DNA from: Muriicola jejuensis | GTDB lineage: Bacteria; Bacteroidota; Bacteroidia; Flavobacteriales; Flavobacteriaceae | NCBI RefSeq assembly: GCF_010671595.1 | Contig: NZ_JAABOP010000002.1 | Location: 372,001 to 436,000, forward strand | DNA length: 64,000 nt | Direction of reading: 5' to 3' | Shown here: piece after piece, positions 18,388-27,341 of the stretch | Layout of the letters: each line of letters begins with the position of its first letter | Position numbering within the stretch: position 1 is the first letter of the stretch | The notes under the pieces: model-generated | Databases searched by the model: none | Seen by the model: the letters and a program-made list of their open reading frames with translations, nothing else | What the model was told of the DNA's origin: nothing | Made by a program: the position numbers and the translations under genes

Positions 18388-19455
18388 TTAGAGAGGTGTT
18401 GTTTCGTGGTATGCGACCAGCAGGGAGACCACCAGGTTGTAGCTCCGGATTCCCTCGGCCTGGTTGTTGGCCTTTAGGAAGGCGTTGAAAGACATTTTAA
18501 AAATGGGCTCCAGCGGATTCTCATAAGCCGTCCAGAAATCACGTAGTTCCTCAAAATCCTTTTTGATTCCGGGGTGCACTTTTGAATAGGCTTCCTTGAA
18601 AAGGGATTCATCGAGCATCCTGAGTTCGGACAGACAATACCCCAGGGCATAGGAGAGTGCGGCATAGTGTATACGGGGGTCACTGTGGTTCAACGCGGCC
18701 AGGTACCCTATAAAGTTGGCCTCGTTCTCAGCAGCATAACCTAATTGGTGGGCGATCTCGTGGCAGCTGACCACAGGGAACCTGAACATGGGGATCTTTT
18801 GGTTTACCTGCGCCTCGAGGGTAAAGGGATTTAGGTAACCGCCGTACCCCATATAGGTAAGGGCCAGGCTGTAGATCGATCCCTTGAGGCTGGGGTTGGG
18901 GTACCTGAAATCCGAATGGCCTGCTGGCAGGGGACGGTACTCGGCTCCGACCATTTTGAAGACCTCCTGATGCCGAAAAGGAAATCGCACCTGAATACTG
19001 TCTGACCCCGTCAGTTCTTGCTGGAGCTGATTGGTCTTCTCGACCAGTATGGAAGTAAATTCTGAGAGTTCTTCAGTAGTACATGTATCCCGCAATCCCA
19101 GGGTTTGATACAAAGGTTGCCTGTAATAGTTCAAGCCCCACAACAGGTGGAAAGAAAAGTAGGCAATAGACAGTACAGCTGTGAGATCTCTGAGGAAGGA
19201 GAGCGGTTTTGTGCGGATCCGCAGCCGGTGTTTGTAGAGATACCTGAGGGAAATAAAGAGCAGCAGGGTGTACAATATATCTCCCAGGGAGAAGGGTATC
19301 CAGCCGTAGGCCCATCTGATGGCAGAGGAGATCAGCGGATAGACCCCCCGACTGTAGTATTTCTCTATGATTTCCGGATACTCCCTGATCCAGCGTATCA
19401 GAAGGATCTGAAGGGGAAGGGAAAGGGCAATAGCATTTTTCAGCCGGTAATTCAT
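18388..19455 (-). CDS. DUF3810 membrane protein, putative metallopeptidase
   Basis: This membrane protein of 355 residues has two or three N-terminal helices, then GLNYYRQPLYQTLGL, a DUF3810 hallmark, and the zinc-site pattern SCHEIAHQLGYAAENEANF: H-E-x-x-H with a glutamate 11 residues on, like gluzincin peptidases. It probably cleaves an envelope substrate, but no activity is known to me. I use the ATG at 19455 (MNYRLKN); an extension to 19473 would need a TTG and lies towards the divergent pepD promoter. Confidence 0.8.
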   Translation of the reverse strand: MNYRLKNAIALSLPLQILLIRWIREYPEIIEKYYSRGVYPLISSAIRWAYGWIPFSLGDILYTLLLFISLRYLYKHRLRIRTKPLSFLRDLTAVLSIAYFSFHLLWGLNYYRQPLYQTLGLRDTCTTEELSEFTSILVEKTNQLQQELTGSDSIQVRFPFRHQEVFKMVGAEYRPLPAGHSDFRYPNPSLKGSIYSLALTYMGYGGYLNPFTLEAQVNQKIPMFRFPVVSCHEIAHQLGYAAENEANFIGYLAALNHSDPRIHYAALSYALGYCLSELRMLDESLFKEAYSKVHPGIKKDFEELRDFWTAYENPLEPIFKMSFNAFLKANNQAEGIRSYNLVVSLLVAYHETTPL

Positions 19456-19502
19456 GGGGGTAAATTTACCCAAATTTACAAGCCCGTTTCAAGAGCACTG
19501 CG

Positions 19503-19510
19503 TATTTTTG
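19503..19510 (+). promoter_or_regulatory. -7 promoter box of pepD
   Basis: TATTTTTG is an exact TAnnTTTG box 22 bp before the ATG at 19533. The -33 region is only weakly T-rich. Confidence 0.55.
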
Positions 19511-19532
19511 GACCTCAGACTAAAATTTCACC

Positions 19533-20984
19533 ATGGATATAAGACTCTTAGAACCCGCTTCGGTATGGAAGTATTTTGGGGAACTCAATGCGGTGCCCAG
19601 ACCCTCAAAGAAGGAAGAACGCGTCATCGCCTTTATGCTCGATTTCGGCAAGTCCCTCGGCCTCGAAACTTTTAGGGACAGAGTAGGCAATGTGATCATC
19701 AGAAAACCGGCGACGCAAGGCATGGAATCCCGTAAAACGGTCGTGCTCCAATCCCATCTCGATATGGTCCACCAGAAGAACAACACCACCGATTTCAATT
19801 TTGAAGAGCAGGGAATAGAAATGTATGTAGACGGGGACTGGGTAAGGGCCAGAGGCACGACCCTGGGGGCCGATAACGGTATGGGGGTGGCCGCTATCAT
19901 GGCCGTTCTGGCGAGTAAGGATATCCCGCATCCTTCTCTGGAAGCCCTGTTTACCATCGATGAAGAGACGGGGATGACAGGGGCAAAGGGACTGGAAAGC
20001 GGGGTGCTCAAAGGGGAGATTTTATTGAATCTAGACACGGAGGAAGACGATGAGATCGACATCGGTTGCGCAGGTGGCATCGATGTGACCGCCTCAGGGA
20101 CCTACCCTCAAAAAGACCTTCCCCAGGGGGCAAAGACTTACCGACTGCTGGTTAAGGGTCTCCAGGGAGGCCATAGCGGGATGGATATCCACCGGGGTCT
20201 GGGTAATGCCAATAAGATCCTGAACAGGTTGTTGTACACCGCGTCCCTGGCCGGGGAACTTCACCTCGGCGAGATCGATGGGGGTGGCCTGAGGAATGCC
20301 ATACCCCGGGAGAGCACTGCTTATTTCGGACTGACCCAAGGCAATGAGCAGGTACTGAAGGTCATGAATGACCTGAGTGTAGACATCCGGAAGGAACTCG
20401 AACCCACAGAGCCCAACCTGCAGATCCTCGTTGAATCTTATATGTACGCAGGTCAGGTAATGGAGAAAAAGGACTTTGATATGCTGCTCAGGGCCGTTTA
20501 CGGGGTGCACAACGGCGTATTTGCCATGAGCAGGGCCATTGACGGACTGGTAGAAACGTCAAATAACCTTGCCCGCGTGGAGGTAAGGGATGGGGTCATT
20601 TCGATTAACTGCCTCACCCGTTCTTCGGTAGACTCGGCAAAAATGGACCTAGCCCACGGCCTTACTTCTGTCTTTTCCCTCGCGGGATACGAGGTGAATC
20701 TCAGCGGCGACTACCCGGGATGGACTCCGGATCCGGATTCGGAGATCCTGAAGGTCCTCATTGAAAAATACAAAGTGTTATTTCATGAGGAACCCCGTGT
20801 GGTCTCCTGTCATGCGGGCCTGGAATGCGGGATCCTGGGCGGCCATTACCCGGGCATGGATATGATCAGTTTCGGACCTACCATCAAAGGGGCCCATTCC
20901 CCTGATGAAAAGGTACAGATCTCCTCAGTTCAGAAATTCTGGAAGTTTCTCAAGAAAATCCTGGAAGAAATTCCTGAGGCCTGA
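19533..20984 (+). CDS. pepD: Aminoacyl-histidine dipeptidase (M20 family, PepD)
   Basis: The 483-residue protein is a PepD-type M20 peptidase. Metal-site motifs appear in order: LQSHLDMVHQKN, TTLGADNGMGVAA, IDEETGMTGAKGL and LNLDTEEDDEIDIGCAGG, with HAGLECG near the C-terminus supplying a further ligand. The enzyme cleaves Xaa-His and other dipeptides in the cytoplasm using zinc. Length and motifs are normal for the family. It is a single gene with its own promoter and ends at a hairpin shared with the convergent PPIase operon. Confidence 0.95.
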   Translation: MDIRLLEPASVWKYFGELNAVPRPSKKEERVIAFMLDFGKSLGLETFRDRVGNVIIRKPATQGMESRKTVVLQSHLDMVHQKNNTTDFNFEEQGIEMYVDGDWVRARGTTLGADNGMGVAAIMAVLASKDIPHPSLEALFTIDEETGMTGAKGLESGVLKGEILLNLDTEEDDEIDIGCAGGIDVTASGTYPQKDLPQGAKTYRLLVKGLQGGHSGMDIHRGLGNANKILNRLLYTASLAGELHLGEIDGGGLRNAIPRESTAYFGLTQGNEQVLKVMNDLSVDIRKELEPTEPNLQILVESYMYAGQVMEKKDFDMLLRAVYGVHNGVFAMSRAIDGLVETSNNLARVEVRDGVISINCLTRSSVDSAKMDLAHGLTSVFSLAGYEVNLSGDYPGWTPDPDSEILKVLIEKYKVLFHEEPRVVSCHAGLECGILGGHYPGMDMISFGPTIKGAHSPDEKVQISSVQKFWKFLKKILEEIPEA

Positions 20985-20989
20985 TCAAA

Positions 20990-21020
20990 AAAAATCCCCG
21001 CCAAAGCGAGGAATATTTTT
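20990..21020. terminator. Terminator between pepD and the PPIase operon
   Basis: TCCCCGC and GCGAGGA pair around CAAA with A-rich sequence on the left and T-rich on the right. In minus-strand RNA the single mismatch becomes a G-U pair and a long U run follows, so it is best for the minus transcript but can serve both. Confidence 0.75.
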
Positions 21021-22140
21021 ATTCACCGTAAATCCCGGTGATCTCCAGATCGAAGACCAGATCGGCATTGGGAGGAACCGGCCCAAGACCCTGTTGACCG
21101 TAGCCCAGATGTGGCGGAATGAAGACCCTGATCTTGTCTCCCACCTTCATGGTAAGCAGGCCTTCCTTAAACCCGGAGATCAGGTTGGCTTCCATGCTGT
21201 AAGTCATGGGGAAGGGCTCGTAACCGCCACCCATTTTCCTTTTGGGATCGAAAACCTGGTACTTCCTGGCGATCTCCTCATAATTGCTGTCGAAGAGGTC
21301 CCCGTTTTCCAGATACCCGGCATAATTGACCAGGACCTGTTGTCCTATCTTGGGCTTTTCTCCGGTCCCTTCTTCGATGACCATCAGCTTAAGCCCCGAA
21401 GGTAAGGCCTGAATCTCGTTCTTTTGGGAGGCGATCTCATTCGCCAGATCCTCTTTCATCTTTTCAAAGGCTGCAATCTCAGCTTCCTCTTCCGCGAAAT
21501 AATCACTCATGATCTTGACGGCATCGAAATTCCTGGCCTCCTTGCCGTTCCGAATGATCTCTATTTTATTCATTACCACATCCACCAGGGGTTTATCCCG
21601 TTCATCAGTTTCAACGATCCCTATGGAATCCACCACATCCATGCCTTCCACGACTTCCCCGAATACGGTGTGCTTCCCGTCGAGCCAAGGGGTGGGTTTC
21701 AGGGTGATAAAGAACTGACTCCCGTTGGTTTTAGGCCCGCCGTTGGCCATGGACAGGACCCCGGCCCTGTCATGCCTGAGAGAATCTACGATCTCGTCCT
21801 TGAACCGGTATCCGGGATTCCCCATACGTGTTCCCGTAGGATCTCCTCCCTGTATCATAAAATCTTCCATGACCCTGTGGAAAAGCACCCCGTCATAGTA
21901 CCTTTTCTCCTTGTACTGTTCGCTGACAAATGGGTTCGTTCCCTCGGCCAGGGAAATGAAGTTGGCGACGGTGACAGGGGTTTTCTCGTGCTCCAGTTTA
22001 ACGATGATATCTCCTTTGGAGGTTTTGATATCCGCAAAGAGACCATCCCCCAGATGGGTGTACTGGCTCGACTTGCAGCCCATGAGGGTGATCATTAATG
22101 CGGTAACTAGGATAAGTGTGTTTTTCATGTTTCTGTTCAT
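21019..22140 (-). CDS. Lipoprotein peptidyl-prolyl isomerase: cyclophilin-FKBP fusion
   Basis: The 373-residue lipoprotein (lipobox ITLMGCKS) contains two unrelated prolyl isomerase folds. Residues about 35-200 are a cyclophilin ([40 protein letters not shown]); residues 205-250 are a charged helical linker; the rest is an FKBP domain ([40 protein letters not shown]). It likely folds proteins in the periplasm, anchored in a membrane. It follows gldI directly (1 bp from stop to start) and is in one operon with it, suggesting help with folding of gliding or T9SS client proteins. Confidence 0.93.
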   Translation of the reverse strand: MNRNMKNTLILVTALMITLMGCKSSQYTHLGDGLFADIKTSKGDIIVKLEHEKTPVTVANFISLAEGTNPFVSEQYKEKRYYDGVLFHRVMEDFMIQGGDPTGTRMGNPGYRFKDEIVDSLRHDRAGVLSMANGGPKTNGSQFFITLKPTPWLDGKHTVFGEVVEGMDVVDSIGIVETDERDKPLVDVVMNKIEIIRNGKEARNFDAVKIMSDYFAEEEAEIAAFEKMKEDLANEIASQKNEIQALPSGLKLMVIEEGTGEKPKIGQQVLVNYAGYLENGDLFDSNYEEIARKYQVFDPKRKMGGGYEPFPMTYSMEANLISGFKEGLLTMKVGDKIRVFIPPHLGYGQQGLGPVPPNADLVFDLEITGIYGE

Positions 22141-22692
22141 TTAGGGTATTTTGTTTTCTGTATCCCGTTCGATCCCGATGATAGTAATCACGGCCTTCAG
22201 GGGTGCATTTACACCGATCTTATTTTTATCCCCCAGATAGCCGTAGCCGAGGGAGGAAGGAAATAAGAAGATGGCTGTTTCCCCTTCCTTCAGGAGTTTT
22301 ATGCTGTTGCGCAGGCCGGGAAAGAGTTCCTGCTTGTCTACCTTGTAGGTCTGCAGTCCGATCTCCTCCCGGGAATAGATCGTATCATTGTCCAGGGTAA
22401 GCAGCGCATAGGTAAAGCGGACCAGGTCATCCGTCTTCGGGGTGTATTCCGCGACCTCGTTCTTCATTTCATAGGCGTACCAGCTGCCCGCTGCCGTAGG
22501 GAAATACTCCCGGAGGCTGTCTTGCTGGATGAGCATACGGATCTGTTCCTCTTCCAGGGCCAGCAATTTCTTATTCCGTTCCACGGACTCCTTCATAAAA
22601 GAGCCCGATTTCACCTTGACGGGCTTTCTGGGTTCCGGACCCTCGCAGGACAGTATAGTCAAAAGGATCAATAAGGACAGGATCTTCCTCAT
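22141..22692 (-). CDS. gldI: Gliding motility-associated peptidyl-prolyl isomerase GldI
   Basis: The 183-residue lipoprotein (LTILSCEGPEP) has an FKBP-type domain in its C-terminal half (LFPGLRNSIKLLKEGETAIF, FLFPSSLGYGYLGDKNKIGV). Length, lipobox and the long spacer before the domain match GldI, required for gliding and T9SS function in flavobacteria, presumably by folding Gld/Spr proteins. Several FKBP active-site aromatics are altered compared with classical FKBPs. The ATG overlaps the TGA of the upstream DHH gene (4 bp), and this DHH-gldI-PPIase order is one transcript. The giant SprB-like gene at the other end of the window is a plausible client. Confidence 0.92.
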   Translation of the reverse strand: MRKILSLLILLTILSCEGPEPRKPVKVKSGSFMKESVERNKKLLALEEEQIRMLIQQDSLREYFPTAAGSWYAYEMKNEVAEYTPKTDDLVRFTYALLTLDNDTIYSREEIGLQTYKVDKQELFPGLRNSIKLLKEGETAIFLFPSSLGYGYLGDKNKIGVNAPLKAVITIIGIERDTENKIP

Positions 22693-23705
22693 GTGGTCAG
22701 TTGGTTTTTGTGTTTTTTGACGAGGCTTCGGAAATAGGCTACTGTCTCTTCCAGGGTCTGCTCGCTTCTTCCCCCTGCTGCGTTGGTGTGGCCACCACCG
22801 TTAAAGTAGGATCGGGCGAATTCGTTCACGGAAAAATCGCCTACAGACCGAAAAGAGATCTTGATAATGCCTTCATCCCGGTTCTCTATAAAGATCACCG
22901 CCATGCGGATACCGGCCAGGGTGAGGCCGTAATTCACAAACCCCTCCGTGTCGCCTTTCCTGAATTGGTACTGGTCAAGCTCGTCCTGACTCAGGGTGAT
23001 GTAGGCCGTATTGTATTCCTCCAGGATCACCATATTGTTGAGCGCACATCCCAACAGGTGGAGTCTTGACGGGGTATTGGTGTCAAAGATAAGCCGGTGG
23101 ATCTCTGAACTCCTGGCTCCTTTCTCCATCAGGAAGGCAGCCACGCGATGCGTTTCACTGGAGGTGGAAGCGTACTTGAAGGAACCCGTATCCGTGAGTA
23201 TGCCGGCGTAAAGACAATCCGCGATCTGAGAACTTATACTCCCTTTTTCTCCCAGAGCATCCAGGGTGTGGAAGACCATTTCGCAGGTTGAACTCATGGC
23301 AGGATCTGAATACATCACGGTGGCGTAGTCGGCCGGACTCTGATGATGGTCGATCATGACAAAGGGGCTCTGAAGGCCCTTCAGGGTCTCATACATATCA
23401 CCAACCCTTGTTAAATCGTTGAAATCCACCGTAAAGATCAGGTCAGAACGCTTCAGCAAATCAGAGGCCATGGACTCCTGTTTCTCGAAGTTGAGCACGG
23501 AATCCGTCCCGGGCATCCATTTCAGGAACTCAGGGTAGTCATTCGGACTGATCACCCTGGTGTTATGTCCTTTCAGGTTCAAAAAGTGATATAAGGCCAG
23601 GGCCGCTCCAATGGCGTCTCCGTCTGGGTTCTTGTGGGGAACGACCGCTATTTTTTTCGGGGTGCTAAGCAGGTCCTTCAGGGCCCTGACATCGGCTGAA
23701 TTCAT
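22689..23705 (-). CDS. DHH/DHHA1 phosphoesterase (NrnA-like oligoribonuclease/pAp phosphatase)
   Basis: The 338-residue protein has the DHH-family motifs PHKNPDGDAIGAALAL, DFNDL, MIDHHQSPADYATV and ADCLYAGILTDTGSFKYAST, and ends with the DHHA1 nucleic-acid binding pattern SYFNGGGHTNAAGG. These proteins degrade short RNA or di-nucleotides, or dephosphorylate pAp, with manganese. All metal ligands are present. It heads the gldI operon and has a promoter box only 5 bp ahead of its ATG. Confidence 0.93.
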   Translation of the reverse strand: MNSADVRALKDLLSTPKKIAVVPHKNPDGDAIGAALALYHFLNLKGHNTRVISPNDYPEFLKWMPGTDSVLNFEKQESMASDLLKRSDLIFTVDFNDLTRVGDMYETLKGLQSPFVMIDHHQSPADYATVMYSDPAMSSTCEMVFHTLDALGEKGSISSQIADCLYAGILTDTGSFKYASTSSETHRVAAFLMEKGARSSEIHRLIFDTNTPSRLHLLGCALNNMVILEEYNTAYITLSQDELDQYQFRKGDTEGFVNYGLTLAGIRMAVIFIENRDEGIIKISFRSVGDFSVNEFARSYFNGGGHTNAAGGRSEQTLEETVAYFRSLVKKHKNQLTT

Positions 23706-23710
23706 GGGTG

Positions 23711-23718
23711 CAAAGATA
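23711..23718 (-). promoter_or_regulatory. -7 promoter box directly before the DHH-gldI operon
   Basis: The minus strand reads TATCTTTG, then CACCC, then ATG. The 5 bp spacing matches that of the TrmH gene at 13100-13113 and predicts a leaderless or near-leaderless transcript. Confidence 0.55.
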
Positions 23719-23865
23719 AGACTATTTGCATAAACTCGACGTCCTCCTGAGAAAGATCGTATCGACCTGCACCTGCCCTTCCCGCCTGGCGGAGTTCCTC
23801 TATAAATCGATTCAGACCCTTTTAAAGAGGTCCCTGTTGCCTTACCTTTACCTTAAAATCAACGT

Positions 23866-24894
23866 ATGAAGAGATTCCTGTTCCTCCTGACAATCACTTT
23901 CCTTCTAGTCAGTTGCAAATCCGTGCCAACAGTGGAGAGTGGACCACAAGTACCGGGCGATTTCACCATCGCCTTTGGATCCTGCAATAAGCATACTTTG
24001 CGAAACAGACTCTGGGACGACGTGTTGGCAGCCAGACCCGATGTCTGGATCTGGGGAGGTGATATCGTCTATGCAGATACCCCTGACACGGCCCGGATCG
24101 CAGCCATGTACACCGCTCAGAAAGAGGTTCCCGGATATAGTTCCATCCTTAAAGAGATACCGGTCATCGGGACATGGGATGACCACGATTACGGCCTCAA
24201 CGACGGGGGTGTGGAATTTGAATCCAAAAAAGGCAGTCAGCAGGTTTTCCTCGATTTCCTGGGGGTAGGGGATGACGATACTAGGCGGGCGAGGGAAGGG
24301 GTGTATGCATCCCATGATTACCCCCAGCCGGAAGGCAAGGTGAAAGTACTTGTCCTGGATACCCGGTATTTCAGGACAGCTTTGACGCCATCCGTAGAAA
24401 AAGGCAGGAGGTACCAGCCCGGGACCTATGGGGAAGGTACGATATTGGGGGAGGCGCAGTGGGAATGGCTTAAAGAAGAACTGAATAACTCGGACGCAGA
24501 TTTTAACGTAATCGTAAGCAGTATACAGGTGCTTTCCGCCCAGCACGGTTTTGAGACCTGGGGAAATTTTCCCCATGAGGTAGACCGACTGGGGAAAGTC
24601 ATTGCGAATTCGGGCGCCAGGGGGGTCATCATTTTGTCCGGAGACCGTCATATTTCTGAGTTCTCCAGGATCGAACGGGAAGACCTGGACTATCCTCTTG
24701 TGGATTTTACGAGTAGCGGGCTAACACATGTGTATACAGCCTATTCAGGGGAGCCCAACCCTTACCGGGTGGGGGAAGTAGTTTCCGAAAGGAGTTTCGG
24801 ATTATTGCGGTTCGATCTTGAGGGCAAACGGGTTCATTTTCAGATCGTGGGGGATGAAGGAAAAGTATTGGGTGAACTTACACAGCAGTATTAA
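23866..24894 (+). CDS. PhoD-like alkaline phosphatase/phosphodiesterase, lipoprotein
   Basis: The 342-residue protein starts with a lipoprotein signal (ITFLLVSCKSVP). It has the metallophosphatase layout of the PhoD family: FTIAFGSCNKHTLRNRLWDD, DVWIWGGDIVYADTPDT, PVIGTWDDHDYGLND and GVIILSGDRHISEFS. The enzyme would release phosphate from phosphoesters in the periplasm or at the surface, using calcium and iron. It is a single gene set between the DHH gene and ndk; the 160 bp in front carry no confident promoter (TACCTTTA at best). Confidence 0.9.
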   Translation: MKRFLFLLTITFLLVSCKSVPTVESGPQVPGDFTIAFGSCNKHTLRNRLWDDVLAARPDVWIWGGDIVYADTPDTARIAAMYTAQKEVPGYSSILKEIPVIGTWDDHDYGLNDGGVEFESKKGSQQVFLDFLGVGDDDTRRAREGVYASHDYPQPEGKVKVLVLDTRYFRTALTPSVEKGRRYQPGTYGEGTILGEAQWEWLKEELNNSDADFNVIVSSIQVLSAQHGFETWGNFPHEVDRLGKVIANSGARGVIILSGDRHISEFSRIEREDLDYPLVDFTSSGLTHVYTAYSGEPNPYRVGEVVSERSFGLLRFDLEGKRVHFQIVGDEGKVLGELTQQY

Positions 24895-24896
24895 TG

Positions 24897-24927
24897 TTGT
24901 AGGTTGCAAATAGATAGCGTACTTTTG
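24897..24927 (+). promoter_or_regulatory. Promoter of ndk with both boxes
   Basis: TTG at 24897-24899, a 20 bp spacer and TACTTTTG at 24920-24927 fit the full Bacteroidota promoter (TTTG-N17-23-TAnnTTTG, allowing TTG). The ATG is 18 bp downstream. Confidence 0.75.
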
Positions 24928-24944
24928 CCGAAAATTTTTTTAGA

Positions 24945-25364
24945 ATGACAGGAAACAGAACCTTTACCATGATCAAACCCGACGCCGTGGAGAACGGCCA
25001 TATCGGGCCCATCCTGGAGAAAATCACTTCTGCCGGATTCAAGATCATCGCCATGAAATATACCCAACTGAGCAAGAGGGATGCGCGTGAATTTTACGCA
25101 ATCCACAGAGAAAGGCCCTTTTTCGATGAACTGGTCGATTTTATGACCAGGGGTCCAATAGTTTCTGCCATCCTCGAAAAGGACAATGCCGTGGAGGATT
25201 TCAGGGCCTTGATAGGCGCTACCAACCCGGCTGAAGCCGCTGAAGGAACGATCAGGAAACTCTATGCAAAGGATATTGGTGAAAATGCCATTCATGGGTC
25301 TGACAGCGATGAGAATGCCGCCATCGAAGGGGCTTTCCATTTCTCAGGCAGGGAGATCTATTGA
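24945..25364 (+). CDS. ndk: Nucleoside diphosphate kinase
   Basis: The 139-residue protein has the whole NDK signature: [20 protein letters not shown] at the start, the ATP-contact segment [20 protein letters not shown], and [15 protein letters not shown] containing the catalytic histidine that is phosphorylated. It transfers the gamma phosphate among nucleotides in the cytoplasm. It is a stand-alone gene with a good promoter and terminator. Confidence 0.97.
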   Translation: MTGNRTFTMIKPDAVENGHIGPILEKITSAGFKIIAMKYTQLSKRDAREFYAIHRERPFFDELVDFMTRGPIVSAILEKDNAVEDFRALIGATNPAEAAEGTIRKLYAKDIGENAIHGSDSDENAAIEGAFHFSGREIY

Positions 25365-25388
25365 TCTTTGTGAATAATACCAAAAGAG

Positions 25389-25417
25389 AAGGCTTCCGGA
25401 TAAGGGAAGCCTTTTTT
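25389..25417. terminator. Terminator between ndk and the dciA-like gene
   Basis: AAGGCTTCC (25389-25397) pairs perfectly with GGAAGCCTT (25405-25413), followed by TTTT. It sits between convergent genes and has A-rich and T-rich flanks, so it can act both ways. Confidence 0.88.
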
Positions 25418-25435
25418 CGTTTTAGGAATGTGGTA

Positions 25436-25735
25436 TCAGCGGAGTACGATCTTGCTGACGACTTCCCGTCCCAGCTCTTCATTCAACAATTCTACGATCT
25501 TCGATTTCCCCAGGCTGAGTTCCTCTCTTAGCACCGAGGAGGAAAGTGACACGTACAGGGTATCTTCCCTGAGTTCTACGGCCGTAGTGTAATGATTCAC
25601 CCCATTACCCATCAGGGAGGCCCACGCCTCTCTGACCTTGACCTTGTCGAGGCCTTTTTGCAGCTTGTTGGAGGAGATGAATTCCTGAAGGGCCTCTCCC
25701 AGCGTTATATTGTTCTTCTTACGAACCATCCTCAT
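25436..25735 (-). CDS. DUF721 / DciA-like protein
   Basis: The 99-residue protein matches the DUF721 pattern (ITLGEALQEFISSNKLQKGL, KVREAWASLMGNGVNHYT, and LYVSLSSSVLREELSLGKSK). The family includes DciA, a loader of the replicative helicase DnaB in bacteria lacking DnaC. A role in replication fits the neighbouring recF. It overlaps the upstream lipoprotein gene by 17 bp and is the last gene of the recF operon. Confidence 0.88.
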   Translation of the reverse strand: MRMVRKKNNITLGEALQEFISSNKLQKGLDKVKVREAWASLMGNGVNHYTTAVELREDTLYVSLSSSVLREELSLGKSKIVELLNEELGREVVSKIVLR

Positions 25736-26147
25736 CCAGGTTTATGGGTTCATACCGACTATAAATATAACGAATCTGGTCGGCATTGATGACCGTAAAG
25801 TTAGTGGGTGTCAGGGTTTCTATCTTTTCCTCCCACGCGCTCATCTGGTTCCTGTATTCCATAAAATAGATGCCATCCCTCCTTGAAAGGGTAAACTCCT
25901 CTGCGTCATCCGAGGTGATGAAACTCCCATCTGGAAGGGGTTGCACTTTTTTCCTGTAACCGGCCATTCCGGAGGTCTCAATGTAATCGACGGTCGTGTT
26001 CAGGTCGTATTTCTTGCTGTCACCGGAGGGAAAGACCACTTCCCGGATCTCCCAGTATCCATCGAGGAATCCAAGGTCTTCGGGTTTCACTTCCTGCCTG
26101 CAGGAAAGGATAAAAAATAAAATCAGGAAGGTACAGATAGGTCTCAT
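25719..26147 (-). CDS. Lipocalin-like lipoprotein
   Basis: Starting at the ATG at 26147, one base after the recF stop, the 142-residue product has a clear lipoprotein signal (TFLILFFILSCRQEV) and then GFLDGYWEIREVVFPSG, resembling the first strand of lipocalin-like domains in Bacteroidota. The same frame is open upstream to 26288, but that part overlaps recF and lacks a signal peptide. No ligand or function can be assigned. Translational coupling with recF and the DUF721 gene is suggested by the tight spacing. Confidence 0.8.
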   Translation of the reverse strand: MRPICTFLILFFILSCRQEVKPEDLGFLDGYWEIREVVFPSGDSKKYDLNTTVDYIETSGMAGYRKKVQPLPDGSFITSDDAEEFTLSRRDGIYFMEYRNQMSAWEEKIETLTPTNFTVINADQIRYIYSRYEPINLDEDGS

Positions 26148-26148
26148 A

Positions 26149-27228
26149 CTACAAAGGAAACATTTTATAAGACTGGTGAATTTCTTTGATGATCTTTTCT
26201 GTGCGATCTGCATGCGTATCGCTGATGAAGATCTGCCCGAAATTTTCGTCTTCCACCAGAGAAATGATGTGGGCAACCCTGTGCTCATCGAGCTTGTCGA
26301 AAATATCGTCGAGGAGGAGGATAGGAGTGGTGCGTGTCCTTTTTTTCAGGAGGTGGAATTGTGCGAATTTCAGGGCGATCAGGAAGGATTTCTGTTGTCC
26401 CTGACTGCCGAATTTCTTGATGGGATAGGTCTCTATCTCAAAGTCGAGGTCATCCTTGTGCACTCCTACGCTGGTGTACTGCAGTGCCCGGTCGCGTTCC
26501 AGGTTGGCCGAGAGGAGTTCGGTTAGGGAAGCCTCGTGCAGTCCGGAGTTGTAGACGAGGTTAACGATCTCATTGCCCCCGGATATCAATGCGTACTGCT
26601 CCCTGAAGACCGGTACGAAATTTTTGAGGAAATCCGCTCGTTTCCGGTAGATATGCTGCCCGTGAAGCTCGAGTTGCTGATTGTAAATCTCCAGGGTGTC
26701 TGCGTTAAAGGTGCGGTTTGTGGCAAAGTATTTTAGGAGGGCATTCCTTTGAGAAACGGCCTTCTGATAGGTCATCAGGGCATGAAGGTATTCGGGATCC
26801 GACTGGGAGATGACCCCATCCATGAACTTCCTCCGGGTTTCACTGCCTTCAATGATCAGGTCCCGGTCTGCCGGGGAGATGATTACCAGGGGCAGCAGCC
26901 CGATGTGTTCAGAAAGCTTGTCGTAAGCCTTCCCGTTGCGTCTTATGACTTTCTTGACATTGCGTTTGAGGGAACACACGATCTTCTCTTCCCTTCCATT
27001 GAGCAGGAAATTGCCCTCTATGACAAAGAAATCCTCCCCGTGCCGGATGTTCTGGGTTGCGATAGGGTTGAAGTAGCTCTTGCCAAAGGAAAGGTGGTAG
27101 ATGGCATCGAGCATGTTCGTCTTTCCCCTGCCATTGTTGCCCACAAAGCAATTGATCTTCGAATCGAAATCACATTCGATATCGCTGAAGTTCTTGTAGT
27201 TGAGGAGGGAAATTTTTTGGAGATGCAT
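26149..27228 (-). CDS. recF: DNA replication and repair protein RecF
   Basis: The 359-residue SMC-like ATPase has Walker [16 protein letters not shown] near residue 31, the ABC signature region [17 protein letters not shown] and Walker [16 protein letters not shown]. RecF helps load RecA at single-strand gaps. Length and motifs are normal. It opens a three-gene operon (recF, lipocalin-like lipoprotein, DUF721) and is divergent from the TPR membrane protein gene. Confidence 0.97.
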   Translation of the reverse strand: MHLQKISLLNYKNFSDIECDFDSKINCFVGNNGRGKTNMLDAIYHLSFGKSYFNPIATQNIRHGEDFFVIEGNFLLNGREEKIVCSLKRNVKKVIRRNGKAYDKLSEHIGLLPLVIISPADRDLIIEGSETRRKFMDGVISQSDPEYLHALMTYQKAVSQRNALLKYFATNRTFNADTLEIYNQQLELHGQHIYRKRADFLKNFVPVFREQYALISGGNEIVNLVYNSGLHEASLTELLSANLERDRALQYTSVGVHKDDLDFEIETYPIKKFGSQGQQKSFLIALKFAQFHLLKKRTRTTPILLLDDIFDKLDEHRVAHIISLVEDENFGQIFISDTHADRTEKIIKEIHQSYKMFPL

Positions 27229-27270
27229 GAAAAGAGGTATTCAAAGTGGGTTTTCCAACCCAATCCGGAT

Positions 27271-27278
27271 CAAAAATA
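27271..27278 (-). promoter_or_regulatory. -7 promoter box of recF
   Basis: The minus strand reads TATTTTTG, 42 bp before the recF ATG. Confidence 0.5.
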
Positions 27279-27313
27279 ACAAATAAATACCCTACGGTTT
27301 TCGATAAAAACTT

Positions 27314-27321
27314 TATTTTTG
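27314..27321 (+). promoter_or_regulatory. -7 promoter box of the TPR protein-ribH operon
   Basis: TATTTTTG, 20 bp before the ATG at 27342. It is divergent from the recF box 36 bp away, so both promoters share one short region. Confidence 0.55.
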
Positions 27322-27341
27322 CGCGATCAATTAGAGGAACT

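Noticed and set aside
23706-23865. A 40-codon open minus-strand frame (ending QEDVEFMQIVLSLHP) between the DHH gene and the PhoD-like gene
   Set aside because: No start codon, no known motif, and the -7 box of the DHH operon lies inside it. It may be a gene fragment but I could not name a family.
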